From Sthenelais limicola (taxonomy: Eukaryota; Annelida; Polychaeta; Phyllodocida; Sigalionidae): 64,000 nucleotides of DNA. The notes beneath the pieces are model-generated. The model was given only the letters and a program-made list of their open reading frames with translations, did no database searches and was not told where the DNA came from. Positions 42,570 through 56,067 of the stretch are shown one piece after another. A program made the position numbers and the translations under genes. The stretch lies in the NCBI GenBank assembly GCA_942159475.1, contig OW804097.1, positions 10,231,172 to 10,295,171 on the forward strand, written 5' to 3'. Each line of letters starts with the position of its first letter. Within the stretch, counting starts at the first letter, position 1.

Positions 42570-43577
42570 TGAAATGTGCCCATTGAGATTTGGTGCTAGT
42601 CTATTCACATTGAGATAGACTGAGGGACTTGGTGCTAGTCTATTCACATTGAGATAGACTGAGGGACTTGGTGCTAGTCTATTCACATTGAGATAGGCTG
42701 AGGGACTTGGTGCTAGTCTATTCACATTGAGGTAGACTGAGGGACTTGGTGCTAGTCTATTCACATTGAGATAGGCTGAGGGACCTGGTGCTAGTCTATT
42801 CAAATTGAGGTAGGCTGAGGGACTTGGTGCTAGTCTATTCACATTGAGGTCGACTGAGGGACTTGGTGCTAGTCTATTCACATTGAGGTAGGCTGAGGGA
42901 CTTGGTGCTAGTATATTCACATTGAGGTAGGCTGAGGGACTTGGTGCTAGTCTATTCACATTGAGGTAGGCTGAGGGACTTGGTGCTAGTCTATTCACAT
43001 TGAGATAGGCTGAGGGACTTGGTGCTAGTCTATTCACATTGAGGTAGGCTGAGGGACTTGGTGCTAGTCTATTCACATTGAGATAGGCTGAGGGACCTGG
43101 TGCTAGTCTATTCACATTGAGGTAGGCTGAGGGACTTGGTGCTAGTCTATTCACATTGAGATAGGCTGAGGGACTTGGTGCTAGTCTATTCACATTGAGG
43201 TAGACTGAGGGACTTGGTGCTAGTCTATTCACATTGAGGTAGACTGAGGGACTTGGTGCTAGTCTATTCACATTGAGATAGGCTGAGGGACTTGGTGCTA
43301 GTCTATTCACATTGAGATAGGCTGAGGGACTTGGTGCTAGTCTATTCACATTGAGATAGGCTGAGGGACTTGGTGCTAGTCTATTCACATTGAGATAGGC
43401 TGAGGGACTTGGTGCTAGTCTATTCACATTGAGATAGGCTGAGGGACTTGGTGCTAGTCTATTCACATTGAGATAGGCTGAGGGACTTGGTGCTAGTCTA
43501 TTCACATTGAGATAGGCTGAGGGACTTGGTGCTAGTCTATTCACATTGAGATAGGCTGAGGGACTTGGTGCTAGTCT
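42570..43577. repeat. 39-bp minisatellite, about 26 copies
   Basis: The unit contains GAGGGACTTGGTGCTAGTCT and ATTCACATTGAG. At 39 bp (13 codons) it creates a spurious 329-codon repetitive frame. It sits just upstream of AGXT2 exon a. Confidence 0.95.
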
Positions 43578-43740
43578 AAATGTACCTTTGATATTTTTTG
43601 TCTACCTTGAAGACAGTTAAAATATGTTTTAATCAATCAAAATTATGTCAACATTGGGAAGAGTCACTTTGGTACATATTATCACCTCGGTCCATTGCAT
43701 GAGGACTCCCTAATTAAGATTTCCCTTACACAAATTCTAA

Positions 43741-46440
43741 GATAGTAATGTCATCAGGCATCATCGAAAATAATTCCTCAGATCACTACCCAACCTTTCT
43801 AACATTGAAAAAAGCTAGAAACAGTTACACAACAGACACTTTTAAAGCGAGAAATACCAAAAACTTAGACCAGAAAGCACTAAATCAAACATTACTTTGC
43901 TAAGACTGGACTGACTTTTACAAGTCAAATGATCCTAGTCAATGCTGGGAACTAATGTTAGAACAAATCACATACCATCTCGATCAAATGTGCCCTATTC
44001 AGGTCTTTCATAGAGTTAGGAAAAAACAGAAGTGGATTACACCTGAAATCACCACACTCATGAATGAAAGGGACTCAAAATTCAGAAAAGCACAAAAAAC
44101 AGGAAACAAAGATTTATTAATAGAAGCAAAGCAGCTCAGAAATAGAGTAAACACATTGAGTAGAAATAAAAAAAGTGCACTTCTTTGCCAAGAAATAGAC
44201 CTTAACAAAAATAACCCGAGAGCTTTATGGAAAACCATAAATAAAATTATCAGTCCTGATAAAACCCAAACTAGCCAGAAAATCTCAATAACAGACCCGA
44301 ATGGAGTCAATGTCGAGAGAGAGAATATACCAAATGTTTTTAATAAATACTTTCTAGAAGTCGGACCAGCACTAGCTGAGAAAATCCAGGATCCCCCTGA
44401 GGACTCTTCTAGGCGCATGGAGGAGTTACAACACATGTACAGTAAACCAAACCGACATTCTTATTTTAAATTTACACCTGTACTCCCCTGACGAAATAGA
44501 AAAAATAATCAAAAAAATCGATGCAAACAAAAAATCAGGAATAGAAAACATCCCGAGCAAAATACTTAAACCCTGCCTAAGAATCCTAGCTCCCCAAGTT
44601 GCACACATAGTTAACCTATCCCTGTTTAGCGCAACAATACCTAAGCCCTTTAAAGCATCAACAGTTACCCCCCTACACAAAAGTGGACCAAAAAACTCAA
44701 CAAACAATTACAGACCCATCTCAGGAATACAAATGCCAGCCAAAATATTAGAGAAGGTGGTTCAAGGCCAACTATTGTCATATCTAGAAGAAAATGAGTT
44801 ATATTACCAAAAGCAGTATGGATTTCGCGGGGGCCGCTCTGTCAGCCAAGCACATGTTGACCTCATGGAGATTATCTATGATAATCTGAATGAGGCCAAC
44901 ATGACGACTGCTGTTTTTTTGGATTTCAAAAAGGCGTTTGATACCGTGGATCATATGAAATTGCTTGCGAAACTAGAAAATATAGGGGTGAGATATAACG
45001 AAAACAGATGGTTCAACAATTATTTAACAAATAGATACCAATGTGTAAGGGCGAACGGTCAACTATCGACCCAGGGCAAGATCACTCATGGAGTACCCCA
45101 GGGAACTGTTTTAAGCCCGATTCTCTTCACAATATATATCAATGACCTGCACCAGGTTGTCCAAAATTCTACCATTCAACACTATGCGGACGATACAGTC
45201 CTCTTTTACAGCAGTAAAACAGAAGAACAGATAGCCGAAAAATTACAAATAGATTTAGACAGTGTTGACACCTGGTGCAGAACAAACAAGATATCAATGA
45301 ACGTATCGAAAACTAAATATATAACCTTCAAAAAGAAAAACAAGAAACAAGAAACAAATTCAAAATTAAACATGAGCCTTGCCCTGGGGAGTGAGACATT
45401 ATCTGAGGTAGAAGAATATAACTACTTAGGACTTGTTATGATAGGGATCTGACTTACAAAACTCATGTTAATAAGCTAATCAACAAGCTCAAATGGAAGG
45501 TGAGGCTCCTGTCAAATGCCCGCCATACTTTGACTAAAAAAGTCAAAACAGATATTGTCAAATCAGTCATAATCCCTAATATAGACCAGGGAGACATTTT
45601 CTACTCTGTAACGAACAAGCGACTGTTAAAACGATTAGATTCCTTACTCAACTCGGCAATTCGTTCTACATTTAATATGAGAAAGAGAACGAACGTTGAT
45701 AGAGAAACAGCTAGCCTAAGAATATTGCCAAACTATGTAAGGAGAGAGGTCCATACACTAGAAGCTGCATATCACCTTGCTCAATCGGACTCTAATTTAG
45801 ACAAAAGAAAAATACCAACTAGAAGCCATGCAAAAAACAGGAAAAACTTAAAAATCAATCGCCCAAAAACATCAATCTACAAAAACAGCTTCATATATAA
45901 AGCTAAGATGGCCTGGAACTTGCTACCAACTGAGAAACAGGCCATAGAATCAAAAAAGCATTTCAGAAAAACAATTGAAAATACATATAAATAACAATAC
46001 CTATAGTAAATGGGCCCCTCTCCTAACGAAGAAGGATTACACTATACTATACACTATATATTGCATATTATATTATGTGACACTGTTATCTGGTTGAGAC
46101 ATACGTATCTCATTTATTTACTCTACATTTGTTGTTTTATTATACTTAGCTGTATTCCCACATATATACTAAGCGGAGAGCAACAGTAGACCGCCTGATG
46201 TTAATCCTGTACTGGATTTACCTATTAGCTACTAGAAAAGGGTCTCGAAAAATCAATGTAAATGATTTTACCCAAACAAACTGTATGATATTATTATTAG
46301 GTTTATATATAGATAAAGGGAACGGTAGGAAGACCTAGGTGTAAATCCTAAAAGGTACCTAGAAACCTGTAGACCTGTTCATCGGAAAATTATTGTAAGA
46401 CCACAGTGATGAATAAAAGATATTTCTATTCTATTCTATT
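43741..46440 (+). pseudogene. non-LTR retrotransposon (CR1/Jockey/L2 group), 5'-truncated and frameshifted
   Basis: The copy starts in the last part of the endonuclease domain (SSDHYPTFLTL, the SDH motif), then has a stop near 43901. A frame from about 43955 to 44485 covers the linker (WITPEITTLMNERD). After a frameshift near 44480, the reverse transcriptase runs to about 45440 with YRPIS, FLDFKKAFDTVDH, HGVPQGTVLSPILF and the catalytic YADDT box. A second frameshift near 45440 separates the C-terminal 'thumb' region, ending at TAA 45992-45994. A 3' UTR of about 430 bp ends GATGAATAAAAGATATTTC then a (TTCTA)n tail, typical of this LINE group. The element is dead but fairly young. It lies upstream of AGXT2 exon a, perhaps in intron 1. 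Confidence 0.9.
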
Positions 46441-47160
46441 CTATTCCTTTGGTCCTGGGTATGACCATAAAGTGCCTTTCTGTCTCTTTTTCTCAGTCTC
46501 TCTCTCCCTTCTTCTCTATCTCTATTTCCTGGGTATGATCATAAACTGCCTCCCTCACAGCTCTCCCGCCCTTTATAATGAAAAAAAAAAGCTTTCCCTT
46601 CCTTAGCTACTTTTCCTTGCTGAGCAACTGGTGAAGAGCATGATTATGGAGGGAATTTGCTATACACAGACAATAGCCAAGATTCGGAACGGGACATGCT
46701 GACTGGTAGACTGGGACCAGAGTATAGGAGGATGGGTAATTTTGACCGGAAGAGGGGTCAAGCCACCTGTGTTTACATTATGAGGGTGCACGTTTCAATG
46801 GACCCAGAGAGGGCCCTTCATTAAATGTAATTTTAGAGAAAGAAGAACATTTAATATTGCCACAAAACTTTAGGATATATGAGACAACACCATGCTCTAT
46901 CTTCATCTTACATAATGTTCCTTTAATAGTTATGGAAAACAAATAACAGAACAAATGTTGTGTGTAGGCGCAGGTTGAGTGCATGATGCATGCACCCGCA
47001 CTGTGTTTGAGCGGGTGTGAACCAACAGCTGTGGTCAGTGCCCCACTCACTCTCAGATAGGCCCCGGTGCCTGTCTGAAATCAGTGCCAGATGTGGTATT
47101 TCGACCTAAAGACAGCGTTTCGGTTCTTGCCTATTGTAATTTTTATTCCTACAGTGGCAA
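46441..47160. other. no gene recognised
   Basis: Begins with a CT-rich segment (46470-46530). A 90-codon minus-strand frame at 46778-47050 has no recognisable motif or splice context. Confidence 0.4.
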
Positions 47161-47433
47161 TAGGGGAGTTGCATGTCTCACTGCGCATGTCTGTCACAGT
47201 GCATGCTGGGATGGATTCTGATGAAATCTGACATACAAATATTTGGCAACACTTTTATCGAAAATTGAAGATTTAGCAGAATATTTTCACCAATATCATA
47301 GCTTTTATAAATGATGTATGAATAAATATTCCATGCTGAACATGACATGTTTTCTATAGATTTTACACTGTACCATTAGTCCCATAATTCCATGCGAATC
47401 AAGATTCAAAATGGCGGCTATGCAAATCCCCTA
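47161..47433 (+). mobile_element. MITE-4 copy
   Basis: TA|GGGGAGTTGCATG ... ATGCAAATCCCC|TA; interior CACAGTGCATGCTGGGATGG. Confidence 0.8.
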
Positions 47434-47839
47434 TTACCTACAGAAGCAGGGACAAATAGCTCAGCAAGGAACATTTTAAGTACACATTTCTTATGCAACA
47501 GGCCCCAGATGTTATCTGATAGCTTTGACCTGCAAGCACTCTCCATAATGAACCTACAGGCTATCATATCCTATCATATTCTTATCTGCCATGATTGCAT
47601 ATAGATCTATAATGATACACTTCAGGGAACCAGTCAGATCAGGTTTAGGAAGTCATTGCAGATAATTTGAAGTAGCATTTGGGGGAAATTGGTATGTTTG
47701 AGGGAGAAGATATGTAAGTGTACAGAGTCACAATGTAGTAATAATATATCTGCAGACTTTAATGTGATGTGTTACAGATCAAATGGGTCGTACAACTTGC
47801 AACGATCGGATTTTGATATAATTATTGAAAAAAAAAATT

Positions 47840-47841
47840 TG

Positions 47842-47882
<41 letters not shown>
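47840..47882. repeat. TA/CA microsatellite
   Basis: TA repeats with TACA interruptions, abutting a MITE-1 insertion. Confidence 0.85.
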
Positions 47883-47885
<3 letters not shown>

Positions 47886-48119
47886 GTGAAATCGCCAGAA
47901 AATGTACAATTCGTCTTCACCAATCCTCTCAAATAACACGAATTTAAGATAAAAATAAGGTTCAAAATACACTTCAACATAACCAAACAGATTGCTAGAA
48001 TCAACTCAATATCAAATATACTCAGATGTATCTAGTATTGACCATTTATCAGCTTAATTTAACAGAATTTACTAAATGTGTAGTGCTGCCGATTGTACCT
48101 TTTCTGACGATCTGACCCA
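47883..48119 (-). mobile_element. MITE-1 copy, mixed termini
   Basis: TGGGTGAAATCGCCAG at left, GACGATCTGACCCA at right; inserted at a TA microsatellite. Confidence 0.87.
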
Positions 48120-48124
48120 TATAC

Positions 48125-48425
48125 AGGTTAACTAACAAGTTGATTGAAGGAGCGTGCATATTGCTTGAGTTGTGTAGCAACGAGTGCAATATTCTGAGCT
48201 ACTGAAACCAACGAGTTAGTTAACAGATTTATTATACATGCTTTAAATCATGAAAATAGAAAAAAAATGAGTCATAAATTTGAATTTTACCGGTAATCTT
48301 AGAAAAAAACCCAGATTGGTTGCCATGACAACCCCACTTAATTCACTAGTGAAATACACACTATGCGTAACTCACTCTATAGTTACGTTGTTTTCAGAGC
48401 AATGCGTGTATAATAAAAGTGTTTT
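48125..48425 (+). mobile_element. MITE-3 copy
   Basis: GGTTAACTAACAAGTTGATT ... GAAACCAACGAGTTAGTTAAC forms a long hairpin; the tail matches 28840-29036. Confidence 0.72.
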
Positions 48426-48492
48426 ATTTGCAGTTTATTATGGAAACAGATGATCTCCATCTGTAAAAGTTTAAGCTTAAAACTGCACTCAA

Positions 48493-48838
48493 TAGGGGAG
48501 TTGCATGTCTCACTGCGCATGTCTGTCACAGTGCATGCTGGGATGGATTCTGATGAAATCTGACATACAAATTTTGGGCAAAATTCATATCGAAAATTGC
48601 AAGAGTGTTTTCACCAATATCTTAGCTTTAATAAATGATCTATGAAAACCAAATGCATGATGGGAAATATGGTGGCTTGTGTTATGGAAATATGTATAAC
48701 ACACAGATATTGACATTAGAGCATTGATAAATATCCCATGCTGAACATGGCATGTTTTCTATAAATTTTATACTGTACCATTACTCCCATAATTCCATGC
48801 GAATCAAGATTCAAAATGGCGGTTATGCAACTCCCCTA
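48493..48838 (+). mobile_element. MITE-4 copy
   Basis: TA|GGGGAGTTGCATG ... ATGCAACTCCCC|TA; very similar to 47161-47433 but with about 70 bp of extra interior. Confidence 0.8.
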
Positions 48839-49119
48839 TTGGTAGGTCATCTCTGACTGGTGTCAGCTCTTCCGAAGAGTGGCATTCTTTAACCTGACTT
48901 GTGTTTCGAGTAAACCAGTAGAACAGTAAACTAAAAGATTAATAATCAACTATTTTAATAGTAATCAACTATCACTCTCAGTTAAAGTCGGTCAAAAAGC
49001 TAAATAATTACTTGTACTAATGTTCCATTATTTTCCAACCCATCTAAATGTGATTGGACGAGAATTTTCAAGGATTTTGTCCAGTTGTTAAAGGGCTTCT
49101 AAAATTCAGTCATAAAATT

Positions 49120-49420
49120 CAGTCCTACTTGTCATAATACGAGTAACACTTGTATAAACATAACAGCAGCAGAATATTGATGAATCTAGTCCTATAAGTC
49201 ATAATATGAGTAACTCTTGTATAAACATATAACAGCAGCAGAATATTGATAAATCCAGTCCTACAAGTCATAATACGAGTAACACATGTATAAACATATA
49301 ACAGCAGCAGAATATTGATAAATTCAGTCCTACAAGTCATAATACGAGTAACTCTTATATAAACATATAACAGCAGCAGAATATTGATAAATCCAGTCCT
49401 ATAAGTCATAATATGATAAC
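49120..49420. repeat. about 68-bp tandem repeat, four copies
   Basis: Units contain AACAGCAGCAGAATATTGAT and AGTCCTACAAGTCATAATAC. Confidence 0.88.
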
Positions 49421-49968
49421 TTTTGTTAAGATTTGTTTTGTCATAATAGCTGAGAATGCAGCTTTAATACCTATAGACCTACAGTACATGGCTGGTCGAC
49501 CTTTTTTTTGTTTTTAAAAGTTTTTATTCAGTCTATCAACAGATTCTTTCTTCATCCGGGGTCGATCACACTATTTTACATCGTACCCTCTCTTTTCCTG
49601 GACATTGGTAATTATTTAAACGTGAAGATTGAAGAATAAACGAGAACATATTAGCTTCATGCACATGGAAATGATCTTTTTTGTTAATAAAAATATGACA
49701 TGTACAGAGGATGACTATTTGGTAACATTCGAGGTTTGTGTACGGAGTATGACACTTTGGTACCCAGTCAAGACAAATTACTCTGATTTAAAAAATTTTG
49801 TCTAAAAGATTTATGTACCGGGAATGACTTCTTGGCAGCACGCAGGCTATACATTTGATATGACACTTTATCACCTTATGTGGCTGGTCGACCTGTAAAT
49901 AACACCAATACCAGCATCCCCTTATTTCTTCATATCCATAAATATTCTATATAATATATGGGTCAGAT

Positions 49969-50195
49969 TATCAGAAAATGTACAATTGGCAGCTGCACAC
50001 ATTTAGCAAATTCGGCTAGGCTAGGCTGAAATTTGGCCAATACAAGGTAACTTTGAGTATATTTGGCATTGCAGTGATTCTAGCAATCTGTTTGATTAGG
50101 TTGAACTGTCTTTTGAACTTTATTTATGTCAGAAATTTGGGTTATTTCAGAGAATTGGAAAAGCTGAATTGTCAATTTTCGGAAAATCTGACCCA
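49969..50195 (+). mobile_element. MITE-1 copy (A)
   Basis: TGGGTCAGATTATCAG ... GGAAAATCTGACCCA in a TA-rich flank. Confidence 0.87.
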
Positions 50196-50427
50196 TATAG
50201 TAACATGTAGGACCAGTATTGGAGCTGAAACTATATAGTCATAAGGTAGAGTGTGTTGTCTCACCGAAAGTGCTTCTGGGCAAAGTCCAAAAATTGTTTT
50301 AAAATGTTCCATTTTGATCATTAAAGGTATATCATCACTTTATGTCTATTGCGTAATATCACCTCAAATATGATTACGTATGATTACATAACAATTATTG
50401 TATGAATTGATATGATTATCAAATACA

Positions 50428-50516
50428 GGTTAACTAACGAGTTGGTTGAAGGAGGGTGAATAGTGCACCAGTTGTGTAGCAACGAGTGCAATATTCTTAG
50501 CGATTAAACCAACGAT
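50428..50516 (+). mobile_element. MITE-3 fragment
   Basis: GGTTAACTAACGAGTTGGTT and AGCAACGAGTGCAATATTCT; hairpin only. Confidence 0.65.
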
Positions 50517-50519
50517 TCT

Positions 50520-52700
50520 ATACCTTTTTCCGCCTGTGCCTTTCGCCCGCACCATTTCGCACCACATGCCTTTCTCCGCTAAACTGGAATCAGAACATGT
50601 GTACCTATTTCCTCCACCCTAAGAACTGTTTGTGCCTTTACGCTCCACCCCACCCCACTGTGCTGTCTGCTGGGCGCTGTTCTACCAGCCCGTTGCTTCA
50701 TCACCTGTCAGTGCTAGCATCGCTTCGACGAAATAATTGGTCTACATGTTTTGGCTTGGATTTCAAAAAGTACTCAAGATTTTCTCAGGATTTAAATTGT
50801 ATTATATAGCTGCATATATCTATTCAAATCTGTAAAAGTGTCATCATCATTGATTAAATTCTTCTACGTTTTTTCTTGATCATCGCATGGACACTATATA
50901 ACATGTTTTATCGGCGCTAAACACCTTCCGCGGAAATAATATGTCTACATGTTTTGGCTTGTATCTCAAAAACTATTTAAGATTTTTTCACAATCTAAAT
51001 TGTATGGCATAGCTGCATATATCTACTCAAATCTGTGAAGGATACAGTATCATTAATTAAATTCTTCTATGGCTGTTCTTGACTGACGCACGGCCACTAT
51101 AATTACATGTTTCTGTATGTTATTGTATTTTTATTCCGATTTCAACACTGATGGTCCTTGCATACTGGGCTCATCTCCGGAGAATAATAGCAGGGTTATT
51201 GTATATTAATAATTTCCATGAAAGGATTAATCAGTCCTACTACAGGGTTACTTCAAATTAAAAAAAAGCAAATTATATGATTTCATAGAATGGGTTAGGG
51301 CCTACGTATTGATCAAGGCCCCAACCCATTGAACATTCCTGGTAATGGCAAAAATGGGAAATACCTAAATTGTAAATGGAAAAAAAGCTTCTATATCCTC
51401 ACTTAGAATGGTCCGATCTGGATAAATCTTGACTTAAATCGAAGAGCAGAACCTCCTTGCCATGTCTATGTATGCTGGCACATCCCCCCCATCGTAAGGG
51501 TGCTTATCAGGGGCAACACAAGGATGACAAGTTTTAGGCCAATACACAGTTGACAATTGTTTGAATATATGAATTTTTATTTGATATTTATTTTTTAAAT
51601 AATCAAGGCCTAACTCAAAAAATGTTGTGTTCAAAAAGTTAGCTCTTGATATCCCTTTCATCGTCCAATTTGTTGTTTTTAGATATTCTGAAAAATGGAA
51701 TTTATATGAATTTATTGGGGAAAAAATAGAACATACTGCTGGTCAACCGTAATTAATATTGTTAAGCATATGAGCATTGCAAGCCCTTGGTGAGTAGACA
51801 TTTAGATTCATTTGTTCTATTAAAGAAAACATGCCATAACAATTAAAGAGTTTTGTCCTACACTCATACACGTTGAATATTAAAGATAGAAGCATGAAGC
51901 TGCATGTATTATTCATTTAATTCTATAATATTCGTATAATTCTTTCCTAGAATAACAATAATATTCCAAAATTGTGAGATATGATTTTAAGCCTAAATTC
52001 GTTTGAGCATATGTTAATTCCCTTTTTTAGATAAAAGTCAACAAATTTGTATTTCTCAAATGTACCACTGTATATTCCAATGGAGGATATTGAAGTCGGT
52101 TGCCCATAGCAACGGCATTTTTAAAAGCGTGAAGGGGACTTGAACGTTACATGTACATTTGGAAAACACATTTTCTCAATAAAAAGCAAAGATTCATTCA
52201 AATCGGGGTATTCTAAGTGGTGATGTGAGTGGAAATTGCAACATTTCTCTCTGACAATCAGAGTCAAAATTATTTCAAACCAATCTTGTGCATGAGAACA
52301 ACAACATTGGGGAGGCTGGAGTTAAATTGCGGGCGTCATCATATGGCGCAAAGTGATCAAGCCAGAAATAAACATTATCTCTGAGTCATGACCCATCCCT
52401 TATTTGGATATTTGTTCTCCGTGGGTGGAGTTAAAGTTCTGAAGCATTATAGAGCGTCACCATAGTCATTCTGGTCTTCATATTTGATAGATGGGTCATT
52501 AGAATATGAGGGTATCCCAGTGAATTGGTTTGTTAATGTATCACCGATCGATTCAGAACATCATAGTTATACCATTGTCAATGAAGACCCCCAGATATTA
52601 GCCTAGCAAGCCAAGGTTTACAGGTGGGCAGCACCCTGAGGGACGCAGAATCACAGGTGTGAGTGAGGCCGGGTCGCATTGGGGTCAGCCCATTCACACC
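50520..52700. other. no gene recognised
   Basis: Two diverged segments with CTACATGTTTTGGCTTG (50742 and 50946) show a local duplication. A 75-codon minus-strand frame at 51434-51661 (including KTCHPCVAPDKHPYDGG) is unrecognised. No exon is supported. Confidence 0.4.
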
Positions 52701-52713
52701 CAGATAAATAAAA

Positions 52714-53116
52714 AATGGTCGAAAAAAAATTGGTCGTAAAAAAAATTGGTCACAAAAAAAATTGGTTGAGAACAAAAGATTGGTCGAAAAAAAGTTTGTC
52801 GGAAAAAGTTGTCAAATAGTTGGTCGTAAAAATTGGTCATAAAAAAAAATGGTTGAGAAAAAAATTGGTCGAAAAAAAGTTTGTCGTAAAAAGTTGTCGA
52901 AAACTGTTGGTCGTAAAAAAGTCATTAAGTTGGTAAAAAAAAAATTGGTCGAAAAATGTTGGTCGTTGAAGAAATGGTAAAAAAAAAGTTGGTCGTAAAA
53001 AAGTTTTTCAAAAAATTTGGTCGAAAAAAAAAATTTGGTCGGGAAAAAAAATGGTTGTGAAAAAAAAATTGGTCGAAAAAAACAAAATTGGTCGAAAAAA
53101 AAAGTAAGTCGAAAAA
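52714..53116. repeat. degenerate TTGGTCGAAAAA array
   Basis: About twenty irregular units of TTGGTCG (or TTGTCG) followed by A runs. It leads into the palindromic element. Confidence 0.85.
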
Positions 53117-53130
53117 AAACTAAATAATTT

Positions 53131-55409
53131 GTAATAGTTTGTACTTTTTAAAAAAAATAACTGAACTTAGCTTTGGTAAAGCCATCTTCCAAATCCAAAC
53201 ATGTGTTGCAAATCCAAACCGGTTATCCGGTACCAAGTACCCATTGACCATTGAGAGTGACAGGGAACCCACCTACAGGATGTATTATATGGGGCGCCGA
53301 TTGTAACATCCACTATTTTGTTTGAAAAAGTTACATTCTGTCACAAAAGACAAACATTTAAAAGCTCAATTAATTAAATATCTATTTTGTTCATTAACAT
53401 CAATTTTGTTTCAACTGAAACTGAATGGTGTGGTAGAACAATCGATTCTGTTCACAAAATATATTCTTTAGACAAAATACATCAATTCTTGGTACAAAAG
53501 TTATTCTGTACATACAACTTATCAATTCTGTGTACAGAAGTCATTCTGTATATAAAACTCTGCAATTCTGTGTACAGAAGTCATTCTGTACATGAGACAC
53601 ATCAATTCTGTGTACAGAAGTCATTCTGTACATGAGACAGACGGGTAAATGTCATTCTGTACATGAGACATATCAATTCTGTGTACAGAAGTCATTCTGT
53701 ACATGAGACATATCAATTCTGTGTACAGAAGTCATTCTGTACATAAATCTCATCAATTCTGTGTACAAAAGCCATTCTGTACATAAAACTCATCAATTCT
53801 GTGTACAGAATTCATTCTGTATATAAAACTCATTGATTCTGTGTACAGAAGTCTTTCTGTACATAAAACTCATCAATTCTGTGTACAAAAGCCATTCTGT
53901 ACATAAAACTCATCAATTCTGTGTACAGAATTCATTCTGTATATAAAACTCATTGATTCTGTGTACAGAAGTCATTCTGTACATAAAACTCATGTCTACA
54001 GAAGTAGATGCACACTGGAACTCCAATAGCTATTCTGACAGGGTACCTGTATACAGAATGAATGTTTCTCCCTATGCTAATACATTCTGTAGGTGGGTTC
54101 CCTGTCACTCTCAATGGTCTATGGGTACTTGGTACCGGATAACCGGGTAACCGGGTAACTATCTTGATTGGCCAAGGCAGGAGCTCCTGATTGTTGGTCT
54201 ATGATTGTGCGCCACTTTTGGATTTGCAACACATGTTTCGATTTGGAAGATGGCTTTACCAAAGCTAAGTTAAGTTATTTTTTTTAAAAAGTACAAACTA
54301 GATCCATTCTGTACACAGAATCAATGAGTTTTATATACAGAATGAATTCTGTACACAGAGTTTTATGTACAGAATGACTTTTGTACACAGAATTGATGAG
54401 TTTTATGTACAGAATGGCTTTTGTACACAGAATTGATGAGTTTTGTGTACAGAAAGACTTCTGTACACAGAATCAATGAGTTTTATGTACAGAAAGACTT
54501 CTGTACACATAATTGATATGTCTCATGTACAGAATGACTTCTGTACACAGAATTGATATGTCTCATGTACAGAATGACTTCTGTACACAGAATTGATATG
54601 TCTCATGTACAGAATGACTTCTGTACACAGAATTGATATGTCTCATGTACAGAATGACTTCTGTACACAGAATTGCAGAGTTTTATATACAGAATGAAAT
54701 TCTGTACACAGAATTGCAGAGTTTTATATACAGAATGACTTCTGTACACAGAATTGATAAGTTGTATGTACAGAATAACTTTTGTACCAAGAATTGATGT
54801 ATTTTGTCTAAAGAATATAATTTTGTGTACAGAATGTATCTTTTTAAAACAAATGAGTGGATGTTACAATCGGCGCCCCATAGTATTAGCATAGGGAGAA
54901 ACATTCATTCTGTATACAGGTACCCTGTCAGAATAGCTATTGGAGTTCCAGTGTGCATCTACTTCTGTAGACATGAGTTTTATGTACAGAATGACTTCTG
55001 TACACAGAATCAATGAGTTTTATATACAGAATGAATTCTGTACACAGAATTGATGAGTTTTATGTACAGAATGGCTTTTGTACACAGAATTGATGAGTTT
55101 TATGTACAGAATGACTTCTGTACACAGAATTGCAGAGCTTTATATACAGAATGACTTTTGTACACAGAATTGATAAGTTGTATGTACAGAATAACTTTTG
55201 TACCAAGAATTGATGTATTTTGTCTAAAGAATATAATTTTGTGAACAGAATCGATTGTTCTACCACACCATTCAGTTTCAGTTGAAACAAAATTGATGTT
55301 AATGAACAAAATAGATATTTAATTAATTGAGCTTTAAAATGTTTGTCTTTTGTGACAGAATGTAACTTTTTCAAACAAAATAGTGGATGTTACAATCGGC
55401 GCCCCATAA
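53131..55409. mobile_element. large nested palindrome with 40-bp hairpin satellite
   Basis: Outer inverted ends GGGGCGCCGATTGTAACATC at 53293 and its complement ending near 55407, with arms of about 270 bp. Within are 40-bp tandem units in one orientation (53470-53995) and the inverse (54300-55215), each containing GTACAGAATGACTTCTGTAC. Two further inverted pairs: 53131-53283 with 54086-54303, and 53993-54083 with 54883-54977. A third GGCGCCCCAT end occurs at 54873. No protein coding. Confidence 0.85.
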
Positions 55410-55410
55410 T

Positions 55411-55543
55411 ATTCGGCATTGCATTGATTCTAGCAATCTGTTTGGTTGGGTAGAACTGTGTTTTGAACTTTATTTCATCTGAAATTTGGGTTATTTGAGA
55501 GGATTGGTGAAGTTGAATTGTACATTTTCTGAAAATCTGACCC
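55411..55543 (+). mobile_element. MITE-1 3' fragment
   Basis: Starts mid-element (ATATTCGGCATTGCATTG) right at the GGCGCCCCAT end of the palindromic element and ends GAAAATCTGACCCA; the junction shows the larger element cut into or joined this copy. Confidence 0.8.
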
Positions 55544-56067
55544 ATTATATATATACATAAACTGCAGTTTTCATAACTACAGTCCACCACATTGCTACAC
55601 ACTGCCCCATACTTACAGTTTACTCCCGCATGTAAGGGGAATTTTCCCCGACACAACAACACGTGAGTCCTTCCCACTGTGGAGATGCTTATCAGTAGAT
55701 TATTATATTATATTGCTTATCTCTACTGATATGTACACAATACTGGGGGAGGAGCATACAGGAATGTCAAATAAATAAAACCCGATTACAAGGAGCTACT
55801 TTAACAATCTATATACCAACCATCTCACCTCTCATTAAGAAAGGACCGGATACATATAGGCTGTATTATTCATTGCATATTATCACCTTGTCATGACATT
55901 TCCCCATTATTTCTTATCAAAACTAAGGTATCGCCACTATCCGTATGTAGCTTAAATTATTGAAGTAAAACCTAGAACGGTTAAATTTAATTAAGACCAC
56001 ATTATAGCTTTATTTAAACCACTGGATATGGAGACTAATGCCTCTGAATGCTTGATTGTGAATACAA

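Noticed and set aside
42555..43544. 329-codon frame of 13-residue repeats (NRLAPSPSAYLNV)
   Set aside because: An artefact of a 39-bp minisatellite; no signal peptide, promoter or splice context.
44008..44707. Minus-strand frames of 142 and 93 codons
   Set aside because: Antisense of the LINE reverse transcriptase.
46778..47050. Possible first exon of AGXT2
   Set aside because: No targeting-peptide composition and no donor leaving the single base that exon a requires.
53470..55215. CRISPR-like appearance of repeats with spacers
   Set aside because: The spacers are not unique, units are head-to-tail satellites in an animal genome, and no cas genes exist.
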